Part shown: positions 47,745 to 58,530 of the stretch, in pieces | Layout of the letters: the number at the start of each line of letters is the position of its first letter | How positions within the stretch are numbered: the stretch's first letter is position 1 | Assembly (NCBI RefSeq): GCF_014356525.2 | Contig: NC_052506.1 | Coordinates: 10,521,900-10,585,899, forward strand | DNA: 64,000 bases | Direction of reading: 5' to 3' | Source: Nilaparvata lugens | Taxonomy: Eukaryota; Arthropoda; Insecta; Hemiptera; Delphacidae | Translations under genes and position numbers: made by a program | The notes under the pieces: generated by a model | Told to the model about the DNA's origin: nothing | Database searches by the model: none | The model's input: only the letters and a program-made list of their open reading frames with translations

Positions 47745-48472
47745 GATAAGACAGCTATAACACCTGATAATCGGTGAGCTGACTGTGAAATATAGTACAA
47801 AAATTTCATTCATTCTAATTGAAGTGATAAGTTTTGTAGATGGATTTCATCCATGATCACACATGAAATGCACGTGACTAAGAACTCCTCAAGACATAAC
47901 TGACTACTGTGGAATTATAATGACCTCCAATCTACATTATAAGCAGGATATGAATTACCAGAGAAGGCAACATAGGAATATGTCCAAGCTCAAGATTATT
48001 CTAATGAATCAATATCCGGGGGAGGAACAGTTTTATGCTGTACCTGTTGATCCTCCACCAAATTATTAAAAGAAAATTTCAATTTCAATTTCATTTATTG
48101 CCAATTAGAATATTCAAGACGTATTACAAACTGTTTATAATATGACATATCATTGAAAATATAATAAAATAAACATAATTACTCATACATATACGTGAAT
48201 AAGGTTAAAATAAAATATAAAATCCAGGCATCACCAGGAAAAAAAAATCTTTGCCCGAGAGTTGCAAAACAGTAAAAGAAAAACATCATAATTCGAAATA
48301 ATGCAGAAAATTTTGGTTAAATTCAACTTATAATTACAATAGAAACTTTAGAACAGCAGAATCATAAAAAAAAAACAATCAAAAATTTCATTTATTCATT
48401 TACTTCATCTATTCATAGACAATAGATACAATGCAGAGAGAAGACTATAAAATGAAAATAAAAGATTTAAAA
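47745..48472. other. AT-rich, with retroposon tails
   Basis: 48008-48075 has GGGGGAGGAACAG pairing with CTGTTGATCCTCC, a hairpin tail. 48078-48180 starts TTTCAATTTCAATTTCATTT. No ORF. Confidence 0.5.
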
Positions 48473-48913
48473 TTAAATTGCTATATTTAAGGTAAAGAAA
48501 TATTCCCCCTTAATCCACTCATCGACGCTCTTCTTACTAATTTTGAAATCCAAGTCAAAAGGTATTTCATTTATCAGTTTACTGCTTGTGTAAATTAGCT
48601 GTCTTCTGATCAATGAAAGTTTAGTAGGATAAACTTGAAATTTCTCTGTTGCACCCGGTCTTAAATGATAAGTGTTCTTGATCAGCTTTGGATTATAATT
48701 GTGTATCATTGATTGAATCAATAAAAGAATAGAAGAGAGCATCAGGAAATTCACATTAGTGAAAACTTTAGCTTTTATACAAAGGCTGACGATATCATCT
48801 TCATAGATTGGGGTAGTTGAGCCTGTTCTGTCTCCCACCTTACCGGGGCCTACCAACAATAATTCTTTGGTTGGGGGCTGAGAAAGCGAGTCCTTTGAGT
48901 ACTTGGTAAACAT
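48473..48913 (-). pseudogene. 146-codon ORF resembling a LINE ORF2 C-terminus
   Basis: HNYNPKLIKNTYHLRPG and YTSSKLINEIPFDLDFKISK align in spacing with the NTRxxxxL and LFNxLPxxI segments that end LINE reverse transcriptases (compare 3730-3990 here). The N-terminal 45 residues (GPGKVGDRTGSTTPIYEDDI) are unlike that family. The frame is open from an ATG at 48913, beside a GC-richer island (48900-49400), so a domesticated or chance ORF is possible. Confidence 0.35.
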
Positions 48914-49430
48914 TATGCATTAGATCTTTTCCTAGGTTACGGAGCTGGAAGCCGCAGAAAGATTGACGATTTAGTGGGAGGCGTACGACGAAGAGGCTGA
49001 ATGTCGTTCATTGCTTATCTAGGGCCGTAATGGGGACGTGAATGTTGATTGCAAGCGCGCGGGGACGCACGTGCGTGCGTGCACTGAAGTAACGTGACAC
49101 CACGTGAGGGAGGAGAGAGAGTGTGTGAGAGTGGAAGAGAAAGAGTGAGAGTGCAGTTGAGAAGAGGAGAGCAACTCGTATGTTCTTCAAGAGGCTCTAA
49201 TGATGTCTATTAGAGAGGGATTTCCAGTTCCCTGAAGACCCGGCGGTGTGTGGTGCAGCAACCAGGGAGCAGACCGTAGACCGTAGAGCTCTATGCCATA
49301 ATAGAGAGGGCCTCCGTCACGTATCAGTGCGCTATCAGTATTCCGTGGCAGCCCCCAGCCACCAGCCAACCAGCCACTAGCCCCACCCGATCATCTAGGC
49401 AGCCACGCTGACTATAAACGCTGAAAATGT
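48914..49430. promoter_or_regulatory. CpG-richer island
   Basis: GCGCGCGGGGACGCACGTGC at 49056, GA-rich run at 49105-49170 and CAGCCACCAGCC-type repeats at 49350-49400. No ORF with a domain. Candidate host promoter or enhancer. Confidence 0.28.
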
Positions 49431-49667
49431 TGATTTTGTATGCACTAGCTTCCGCTCAGATCTACTAGCTAGTTCGATGATAACGTACTGAAGCAATTAA
49501 GATTGGTAATGGAATCAAAGAGAAACAAAAATTTTAGATCTTCCCTTAATAATAAGGATAATAAACTTATAAGATGTTCATCTGAGTATTGATGAAGAGC
49601 GTAAATTGTATTTCGAAAAGTGAAAGTGACATAACCAACATTTTGATTTGGACAGTATAGGTAGTAT

Positions 49668-49760
49668 AAATTGGAAATGGGACAGTTTTGTGCATGAGCC
49701 TGTTGTGCCTTTCCTCATGTTAAGTATTTGTACACAATGTGATAAATAAATAAATAAAAG
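49668..49760 (+). repeat. Hairpin-tail retroposon fragment
   Basis: GGAAATGGGACAG pairs with CTGTTGTGCCTTTCC around TTTTGTGCATGAGC; tail ATAAATAAATAAATAAAAG. Confidence 0.6.
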
Positions 49761-49761
49761 A

Positions 49762-49985
49762 TAATTATTATTTAACAAAAATCCTAAATAAATGCTGTAA
49801 ATCACCCCGAAGACTTCTGCTACTGCAGACATTGACAACAGGGTTAACAGCTAGATGGATATTCGATGAGAACTACTATCCAAAAATCTAGCTGTTAACC
49901 CTGTTGTCAATGTCTGCAGTAGCAGAAGTCATCGGGGTGATTTACAGCATTTATTTAGGATTTTCGTTAAATAGTAGTTATATAT
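49762..49985. repeat. Near-perfect 95-bp-arm palindrome
   Basis: 49762-49857 and 49890-49985 are reverse complements with few differences, from TTATTATTTAACA to GGGTTAACAGCTAGAT. The spacer is about 32 bp. No transposon ends recognised. Confidence 0.88.
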
Positions 49986-50509
49986 ACGAATAAGCTTTAC
50001 CTTATACTCTTACATTATGCTCCTGAACTCTGGAGCAAACGCTCAAGTATTTTAAAGATTTTTTATCAGCTGATTCGCCTTTGTGGCCTTACTTTGTTTT
50101 TATAGCTCACGTAAGTGCTTAATTTATGCAAGTATAGACACCGCTTGTGTTTGCGTCGTCTGCTCTGCTCTATCCATGAATTGAGTTTTATGTTAGTTGA
50201 ACTATGAATTTTGAGTTATGAATCTCTATAATAATTTTCAGCATAATCTTATGATATCAATAGCCTTCTTATAATCATCTACACTCTCATCTTCTTAAAT
50301 GCCTATTTCCTATTCTGTGATGACTATCTTTATAGGTATCGGATCATCTAAGATGCTGTTGATGTTGACAAATCATATCTTTTGTACTTATTCCTTTGTA
50401 GGGATAATGGTGATATATATCATGGTTGAATCTAAAAAGAGTTTTATAGTTTTCAACTTTTGGTTGTGATCGTATCTGGTATTGTTTCCTCTTACTCACA
50501 CGAATTAAT

Positions 50510-50778
50510 TGAGCCATTTTACTATGAGCAAAAGGTGAAAAGCTGCTCCACAGCAGACTCACCTTTTTTGAAGCATTTGCTTCAAAAGTTGAGCAAATGC
50601 TCTAGTTTATTCATACAATTTTAAGCAGAAGCTTTTACTTTTGAGCAAATACTCAAACTATTTTTTCGATGAGCATAAGCAAAAGGTTTTGCTCACGTTT
50701 ATTCATAGAAAATGAAGCATATGCTCCATATTTTAGAAGTATAAGCATATGCTCAACTTTATTCATATGGCCCATTGT
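50510..50778. mobile_element. MITE family X, full copy
   Basis: GAGCCATTTTACTATGAGC and GCTCAACTTTATTCATATGG are the ends. Between them AGCAAATGCTC-type palindromes repeat next to TTTATTCATA. A part-copy is at 57222-57305. Confidence 0.65.
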
Positions 50779-50999
50779 CTCTCACGCGAATGTGAACTAT
50801 AATTTATTAATGAGTATGAAATTTAAGAAACTAACTACTAAATTCTACTCTAATATTATTAGTAATATAATACTTTTATATTACAGTATATTCTACTTCA
50901 TTACTATTTAGTGATACGATATGAACTAATTCAAAACGTTTATCGAAAGATATCTTTTCATTATACAATATATAAAGATATTGAAGGCTACCCTCAATG

Positions 51000-51565
51000 A
51001 CAATTAATAACCTAAGGAGAGATGGTTCCGTCAGCCCATCAATAAACTAACTCATCTTAATCAATGAACTCTAGCTTACTAGACCCTGAAATTGCATCGC
51101 TGGATCTCCACTCCAGACATCACATACTACTCCATCAGTCGGCACGCAATTGATTGAGAGGAGACACAGATGCTGTTGACAAATCATAGTTTGAAATACC
51201 TTTCACGGCGACTGATTACCTGTCTGAAGACCATTAAGGGCATGTTCTGTTGGCTTCAATATTTTAATTTCGACGCCGCTGTTGTCGCAGCAACTTATTA
51301 AAGACATTAGCTGTCTAATTATCTTAATCTGTCACCAGGTAGCGCTCACATCAGACGCCTCCTCTCATCACTGGATGAGTCACATGTGCGTGTGCATGTG
51401 TGAGTGTGTTCTGCTCGCACATAATTAAAGGCGCCGCTTGGCGTCATTGCCATTAATTTGCGCTGCCGTTCAGCGTTGCGAATTAATTCCATCTTCGGCG
51501 TCTGCACAAGCACTGATGATGCCCTGGTGTGGATCCACGTTTGAAGTTTGGGTGACGATGGCAAA
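51000..51565. promoter_or_regulatory. Candidate conserved noncoding element, TAAT-rich, CpG-bearing
   Basis: CATAATTAAAGGCGCCGC, GCCATTAATTTGCGCTGC and GCGAATTAATTCC occur within 80 bp (51420-51492). CTAATTATCTTAATC is at 51316. Composition differs sharply from both flanks, and no frame has a domain. Enhancer function is inference. Confidence 0.35.
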
Positions 51566-51608
51566 GCACACTACTCTAATCTATGAATGAACAGGTTAGT
51601 GGTTGAAA

Positions 51609-52215
51609 GGGAGTAGTTAGTTGGCTGATGGGAAGTTAGTGAAAGTGAAAAGCTGAAGTAATAAATACATTGAACAATACTGTAATTAATTTGACGACTG
51701 AAATTGAAACGTCAATAATCTATTACAACCTAATAATACTTGAAAAATCATTCCTCTTTTACAAAAAATATAAGAACTTATGAGCGAGGGTAAACCATGA
51801 ATATTCAGTTTCTATTATCGGTTGAAGAGCTAGTGTATATTATATTCCAAATGGTCTCTCATACTGTATTAGCTTCTTTTTAATTGATAAATAATTCAAT
51901 ATCGGGGGAGTAGTTAGTTGGCTGATGGTTTTAGAGCGGGGAAGTTGGTGAAGTGAAAAGCTGAAGTAATAAATACATTGAACAATACTGTAATAATTAA
52001 TTTGACGACTAAAATTGAAACGTCAATGAACTATTACAACCTAATAATACTTGAAAAATCATTCCTTTTTACAAAAAATATAAGAACTTTTGAGCGAGGG
52101 TAAACCATGAATAATATTCAGTTTCTATTATCGGTTGAAGAGCTAGTGTATATTATATTCCAAATGCTCTCTCATACTGTATTAGCTTCTTTTTAATTGA
52201 TAAATAATTCAATAT
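51609..52215 (+). repeat. 297-bp tandem duplication
   Basis: GGGAGTAGTTAGTTGGCTGA starts each unit (51609, 51906). Each ends at AATTCAATATCGGG. Units are about 95 percent alike by eye, with small indels. Confidence 0.92.
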
Positions 52216-52333
52216 CGGGTACCGAGCTTCGTTCTGGAGTGTAAAAGCATAGAAAATGTGTAACGAAAGATTGAATTTATATATAAATATAGAATAAGAA
52301 TTAAATAAAGAATAAGATTAAATAAGAATACCA

Positions 52334-52500
52334 TTTAAAGTCTATAATTATCAGCCAGTAGGCAAAAGAGATGTTGGCAGACCACGCAAGCGGTGGCAAT
52401 AATAGGATTTTTTATGTTTATTTGAATAATGGCTAGATGTGAGTCGGAACAGGTTAAAGCCTAATCCTTTTTGTAAGAAGAAGAAGAAGAGGATTGAATT
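52334..52500 (+). pseudogene. RTE-type LINE C-terminal tail, copy 3
   Basis: FKVYNYQPVGKRDVGRPRKR W Q then a stop. The (AAG)n tail is at 52479-52494. It matches the 28356 copy in order. Confidence 0.72.
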
Positions 52501-52505
52501 TATAG

Positions 52506-52800
52506 TTTATATATATTTTTTTTCAGTCGTACAATTATTATTTTTACAGTTATATGAGGAGGCATAACAGACTTATGCCCAAAACTGCCCCTTTTAAAAT
52601 GTATACTACATTCCAAATCAAAATCTAGGTTAAGCTACTATCACTCATCAAAATAACAATTTATTCACACTTCAAAAAACAAACACACCATCAATTACAA
52701 ATAGATATACTATGAATTCGATTTCGAATGATATACTACGTTTGCTACAATATTTGTTAATATACTATGTACAATTCTACACTAACAGCATCTAGTTACT
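52506..52800 (-). repeat. Hairpin-tail retroposon fragment
   Basis: On the minus strand AAGGGGCAG pairs with CTGTTATGCCTCCT around TTTTGGGCATAAGT. Pairing is kept although the arm sequence differs from sister copies. Confidence 0.55.
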
Positions 52801-53169
52801 ATTTTCGACTTAACATGTTTTCTAAAAAAAGAGAAATAAACAAAAATAAGTTTTTCTGGCTGGTTTACTCTTCTCGTGAGATCAGCTGAGGAATAACCCA
52901 CACATGCACTCGCTCACTCACTTCCATTACGGTATGGACAGACTACAAAATTTTCAGCTGTTTTTCCAAGGACGTATTTATCCTTTTAATGTCTTTTAGC
53001 GAGTTATCCCAGGGTTGAGACTTAGTGCAATCGAATTTTTATATCATAAACCTACTTTGTTTCAAATTTCGTGAGAATCGTTAGAGCCGTTTTCGAGATC
53101 CGGTCACATACAGATATATAAACATATAAACATCTAAACATATGAACAGAAATTGCTTGTTTAATAGTA

Positions 53170-54490
53170 TATATTATTCAAGGTGCAGAACTATTAACAA
53201 GAACTGATTTTAATTGGACTTCAGATGAAATTTCGAAGAAGGAAATGTTCTAGATAAGGAGGTTGTTACTCTTCATATTGTTGCTGTTTGTGTTATATTG
53301 GATAGAATTATTAAGAAATTATAATGATAGGAGTAAATTCTAAAAAAATTTTAATGTTGTTTTGTTCAAATTTCTATCATTCTATACTTGTCATGTTTTT
53401 CAGAGATAAACCTCTGTAATAGAATCTTATTGTTCTCAAGGACCTTCAAACTTCAATAACTAAAATCACACCTCCTAACGGCACTTTGCCATGGAGATAT
53501 GCCGACAATTAAATATACAATAATATTATGTAATGATTTCTTTGAAATGTTCAATAAAGGCCTTTATTTATTTAACTAAAATCACACATCCGATTGAGAT
53601 GGGGTTGTAGAGACAGGAAGTTCCATTTTTGCAGTTAGTAAAACACATTTGTGGCACTTGCCAAGTGTTGCCAACCGAGTCGGTATGTGCTGAAAACCGT
53701 GACTATATTGGAAAAACAAAGCCAAGCAAGTTTGCTCCTTGTTGATGTTTGCAATACTTTTCAGCCCCAGGTTTGTTTTCTCGGGCCCAATGGTGCGCAA
53801 AGGGAGCGAATAATGCTAACATCAGTGAGGCCAACTTGTATTCTCTGCTCTCCAGTTTGGAGGGCTATTAGCATATTGGTTAGGTAGTCTACCTCGAGGC
53901 TGCAGCCATTTTTCATCGAACTGCAAAGGAAACGGGAAGCACAGCAGCCATTGCAGCGACTGTGTTTGTCGCTAGAGCTGTAATACTGTGCACTGACACA
54001 CAAATATTAATATTCATTGTACGTAAAAACAGGATGGTCTTCTCCTCGATAAATGCAAATGAAAGTAGCTATAACAGACCGGGCCAGCACATTCTTATTA
54101 CCAGCTAGCCTATTGTTCACTGGCAAAAATGAACACTGGCCGCTGCCACAGAACACAGAAAGCAGGCCGTAGAACACCGTCAGCCTGTTGCAAACAAAAC
54201 AATGAGCGTTTCATGGTGAGAAGCACCATTTCAAACTGCCTTCCATACTGTTTCAAGATTTTACACCTCATAAAACTTATTATGCCACTTGCTGAGCACC
54301 AGTTATGTGTCCTTTTAGCTTCTATTCTTAATGCAGATTCCTCCTACAACATCACGTAGGCTATTCAGATTCTAGAGACAGAATCATCGGATGAGAATAG
54401 AAAAAAATGATAATATAAAAGTAAAAATAATACTATGACAAATACTCATTATTTATCAGTCACAATCCATCTTCTGTATAGATAATGGAG
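53170..54490. other. Unassigned, mixed-composition island at 53590-54020
   Basis: 53500-53575 ends CAATAAAGGCCTTTATTTATTT (retroposon-tail-like). The island has four overlapping ORFs of 72-80 codons in conflicting frames, none with a domain. Confidence 0.3.
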
Positions 54491-54602
54491 GAGCTTTTAC
54501 AGAGCTTTTATCAAATCAAAAAGCGCTTAACAAACATCTTCTGTTTAAATCTAATAGGATTTATAAGGAAGGAAAAAATCGTACGTCCTAAAATCGATGT
54601 GT

Positions 54603-54805
54603 GTCAATGGATATATATTTGAGTGGAAAATCTTTATTTAATTCTGAGATATAAACCGTCAATTCTTAACTTGTCAATGGATATATATTTGAGTGGAAAA
54701 TCTTTATTCAATTCTGAGATATAAACCGTCAATTCTTAACTTGTCAATGGATATATATTTGAGTGGAAAATCTTTATTCAATTCTGAGATATAAACCGTC
54801 AAGTC
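54603..54805 (+). repeat. 70-bp tandem repeat, three units
   Basis: GTCAATGGATATATATTTGA starts at 54603, 54673 and 54743. The third unit is partial. A Q-like arm (CCTAAAATCGATGTGTGTCA) adjoins it at 54590. Confidence 0.95.
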
Positions 54806-55019
54806 TGCAGAGTTACATGGGACGGATAGACAACTCTTCAAAACCAAATCTAGAAGGTTCTGTATTGATTTTTCAAGGTTGTAAGCCATCATCTTCATCT
54901 TCAACCATCAATCTTTTTCAGTGGACAATCCCGTTGATTGTATGTAGCCTACTGAATGCAATGATCACTCGGCTATTTCGATTTGTTGAGAGAGGAGTCA
55001 GCGTCGGCGTCATTGTGTA

Positions 55020-55515
55020 GAAACAGATCTTCTTGATGTAGCAATATTCTTTCGGCATCAAGTGAGAAATACGTGTTGGTGAAGGGGGAACGAGCGTGAA
55101 AGGAACGGAAACAGGCTGAGTGTGGAGGGGGGAGGAAAACGAAAGCAATTTTGTCCTATCTCGAGTGGTCTGCAGGAGGAGCTGGAGAGATTTAGTCGCT
55201 GCCGGAGAGAATATCTGCTAAAGCCGACCGGCGTTGGATAGAGGATTAAAATTGAGAGCGAGAAATAGAAGCTGAACGAACGTTCGCTTAGCGACCACCA
55301 ACCATAGGCAAACACACACACACGCGCACGCGCACGCAGCCGCCGCGGTCTGTTTGGAGGATGCAATTAATTGCAAGGCTACTGTTTCTGCTCACCGGCC
55401 GCAATTTATGTGCGAAATTAATCAGAGGTTTTTATGGCGGCGGTCAGCACTTGCAATTACCGGCACCGTATGAAACACACCGGCCACCCAACCAACCATC
55501 GGCACAAGCCATTAG
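55020..55515. promoter_or_regulatory. CpG-rich island, candidate conserved noncoding element
   Basis: GATGCAATTAATTGCAAGG (palindromic homeodomain-type site), GCGAAATTAATCAGAGG, TTTTTATGGCGGCGG and GCACTTGCAATTACCGG occur at 55360-55460. CA/CG-rich run at 55312-55340. No supported ORF. Confidence 0.35.
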
Positions 55516-56370
55516 ACTTCATCATAATGTGAGATAAGTTACAACTTGATAATTATCAACCCCTAGTATAGGCCAGCTTGTGGTACGTCGAACTAGTTCC
55601 AGTAATTTAGATGAAGTGACAAGTATGGATTTATTATGTTCATGTCAAAGAAAGGTGTTACAGAACTTCATAGAAAGAAGTTCTTCATAGAAAGAACACT
55701 TTCACACTTTTGCATGCTTCACATCTGTATCACTATTTTTGTCATAGTCAATCAATTTCAGCTGTTTTCCATTCATTAAATCAATCCGGTAAACAGCTGT
55801 TTGCAGAACAAATAAACATGTGATTCTAATTACAGCATACTCTACTGTTATGAAACCATATGTTTTCTTCACAGTCGAGTATATTTCCTAGTTCCGAATA
55901 ATAGGAACAGCAAAACTGCTACAAAAAAAAACACATTTAGCGCTCCAGGTGGAAGTTTTGTCAACTTCCACAAGATTCCTGATTCCGAATTTGTAAACTA
56001 GGTTATGTTTATAGAATGCATCTAGTAGCTTCAGCACAAGCAGGTAATGTTTTCTATTTCTCAATTCTTCTTCTTGAGATTATTATGACAAAGAATAGTG
56101 TACGCTGCTTTAACGTGAATGTCTTTTTCAGTGCTCGAATGAAATTCTAGTCGAGGCGTTAGCTGAGACATCATTCTCGCCTGCAAAAGGCCCCTTCCCA
56201 TCCTTGTTACGTAAGATACTATTTTTTGATGAATTAAAAAATTTCACAACATTCAGGCTGCTGCGAATTTTTATTCAAGCGGAGAATACTCAACAAAATG
56301 AAAAAAGAACAGATTTGAAAAAAATATGAGTAACCATAGAAAAAAGTTGATGATTATGAAACTCTATGAC
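55516..56370. other. AT-rich stretch, nothing recognised
   Basis: A short duplication of AGAAAGAAGTTCTTCATAG at 55670. No ORF. Confidence 0.4.
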
Positions 56371-56374
56371 ATTG

Positions 56375-57975
56375 ATTTTTGGACGTCCGAATTTTTGCCG
56401 TTCTTATAGATTCTATTAGATTGAACATAGCTTGACAAACACATCATGTGTTTGCGAAATTCCGGACGGGAGAAAATAAGTCGTCCAAAAAATAGATGTG
56501 TGTGTAACAACACTATGAGGTCAATAAAATTATGAGGGAGAAATTTATAAAATCTACAAGAGAAAAATCAAATGTCACATTGAAAAGTAGCAGGTAACCC
56601 GTGCTCCGCAAGAGTCTAATTGAAAACTTGCCTCACTGGAATCTTGGAAAATTCAAAACTGACCTATAACCATCCTCGGTAAATTAGGAATCTACATATA
56701 AAATTTCAAATAAATCAGTCCAGTAGTTCAGACGTGATGATGCGTCATTCGTAAATTTCCTATCCCATACGTATATAAGCCGATTCTTTCCATTATTATA
56801 TTATAGATAATGAGTAAATATTGAGAGAAGGGAGGAGGAAGGGAGGTGAAAAACTAAATTTCATCTAATAAATTATTAATATTAGTTTAGCAACGCATCA
56901 TGAATCCTTGAGTGGCAAGAGATACTCTATCGAACTTGAATGATATGGGTTGAAAGGATTATAATCTCAAAGACTAATGTCTTTACTAATTGTCTTATAC
57001 TAATGTGAGAAGCGGAAGAATACAAGGTGGAAACACATTACTACAGAGAAAAAAGAGCCAAACAATGCAATGAAGAGGAGGGGGTGAACAAGCTAAAAAA
57101 GATATATTTCTATAAAGGGCGAAATTGTTTCCAGGAAAAAACGAGATCTCCTTTTTGGAACACATCCATAAGCATTGGGGGTATATCGATTGAAAATCAT
57201 CATCTTTATTGGACGATGTAAAAGTTTTGCTCAAGTTTATTCATAGAAAATGAAGCAAATGTTCCATATTTTAGAATTATAAGCAAATGTTCAACTTTAC
57301 TCATATAGATTCTATTAGATTGAACTAATAGAATCTTGTTCTAATAGAATATTATCTAGATAATATTAATAGATTATCTACTAATAGAATATTAGTTCAA
57401 TGTAATAGAATCTTGACAACACATCATATGTTTGCGAAATTCCGGACGGCAGAAAATCGGACGTCCAAAAATAGATGTGTATGTAACAACACTATGAGGT
57501 CAATAAAATTATGAGGGAGAAATTTATGTAATCTAAAGGAGAAAAATTAAATGTCACATTGGAATTAATGAGAGAAGGTAGAAGGAAGGAAGGTGAAAAA
57601 CTAGTTTTCATGTAATAAATTATAAGTATTAGTTTAGCAACGCATCATAAATCCTTACGTAGCAGGAGTAAAGAGATATACTATAAAACCTGGATGAGAT
57701 GGGATAAAAGGACTAAAGGTTGAAAGAAATACTAACATAAGAAGCGGAAAAATACAAGGTGTGAACACGTTACTACAGAGAAAAAAGAGCCAAACAATGC
57801 ATTGAAGAGGAAGGGATGAACAAACTGAATAATATGGGAAAAAGATTCCTTTATATTTATATAAAGAGCGAAATTGTTTCCAGGAAAAAACGAGAAGATC
57901 TCCTTTTTGGAACACATCTATAAGCATTGGGGGTATATCGATTGAAAATCATCATCATCTTTATTGGACGATGCA
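56375..57975 (+). repeat. Segmental tandem duplication, units about 0.85 and 0.67 kb
   Basis: Unit 1 (56375-57220) and unit 2 (57305-57975) share GCGAAATTCCGGACGG, AACAACACTATGAGGTCAAT, TTAGTTTAGCAACGCATCAT, AGAGCCAAACAATGCA and GGGGGTATATCGATTG. Unit 1 also holds an RTE-tail-like repeat that unit 2 lacks. Family X sequence lies between the units. The minus-strand ORFs in the two units are related shadows without a domain. Confidence 0.85.
56592..56812 (+). repeat. RTE-tail-like dispersed repeat, copy 3
   Basis: CAGGTAACCCGTGCTCCGC to TTCTTTCCATTATTATATTA. The paralogous site in unit 2 (near 57558) has no insert. Confidence 0.8.
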
Positions 57976-58530
57976 AAAGTGCGATTGAGACATTAGAGTG
58001 AATAGAGTAGCAATTTGAGAGAATACTTTACAAAATCCTTCGTAAATCGGAGCTTCTCAAGAGTCTTGTAATCAATACCCTACTGCAGCTAACCTCCAAA
58101 GGAAACCTAACAAACGACGATTTGAATTGCAATCCTTTATGGCTCCAATAACAATAGTGTTGAACAATAGGACTCAAGTGAAGCTTTACATGTAGCCTTA
58201 ACACGATAGTTCTGTTCGAGATTCACTTGCAGGGAAGATACGGAAGCTATCTAATCAACAATGAAGAGTATCGGATTCAAGTCAACTCAATTAGCTCAAT
58301 AAAACAGTCAGAGTTGGATTACTAGCTGAGATGAACGCAGCTCCACCCATGAACGCTGCCTTTGAAGAGGATCTTGGAAGAAAGTGAATCCATTCAATTC
58401 TGTACATGAATCAATTGGAGATCTACTCTGTGGGAGCAGACATTACATGTGCCGAATATACTTCCACAATTGTTGCACCATTTGAATTTAAATTCAAACA
58501 AGCGTTCGCAAATTTTATTGAATGAGAAAT
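57976..58530. other. Unassigned stretch
   Basis: Mixed composition, no ORF or repeat match. Confidence 0.35.

Larger units (their letters stand above)
52208..53168 (+). mobile_element. Element Z, copy 2, with internal LINE tail and hairpin tail
   Basis: It starts ATATCGGGTACCGAGCTTCG and ends ACAGAAATTGCTTG. GTGCAATCGAATTTTTATAT and AGCCGTTTTCGAGATC are shared with Z copy 1. Enclosed pieces at 52334-52500 and 52506-52640 are other retroposons. Confidence 0.65.

Noticed and set aside
53582..54003. Overlapping 72-80 codon ORFs
   Set aside because: Conflicting frames on both strands and no similarity I can recognise.
56995..57927. Related minus-strand ORFs in the two duplicated units
   Set aside because: Similarity comes from the DNA duplication; frames differ in length and start and show no domain.
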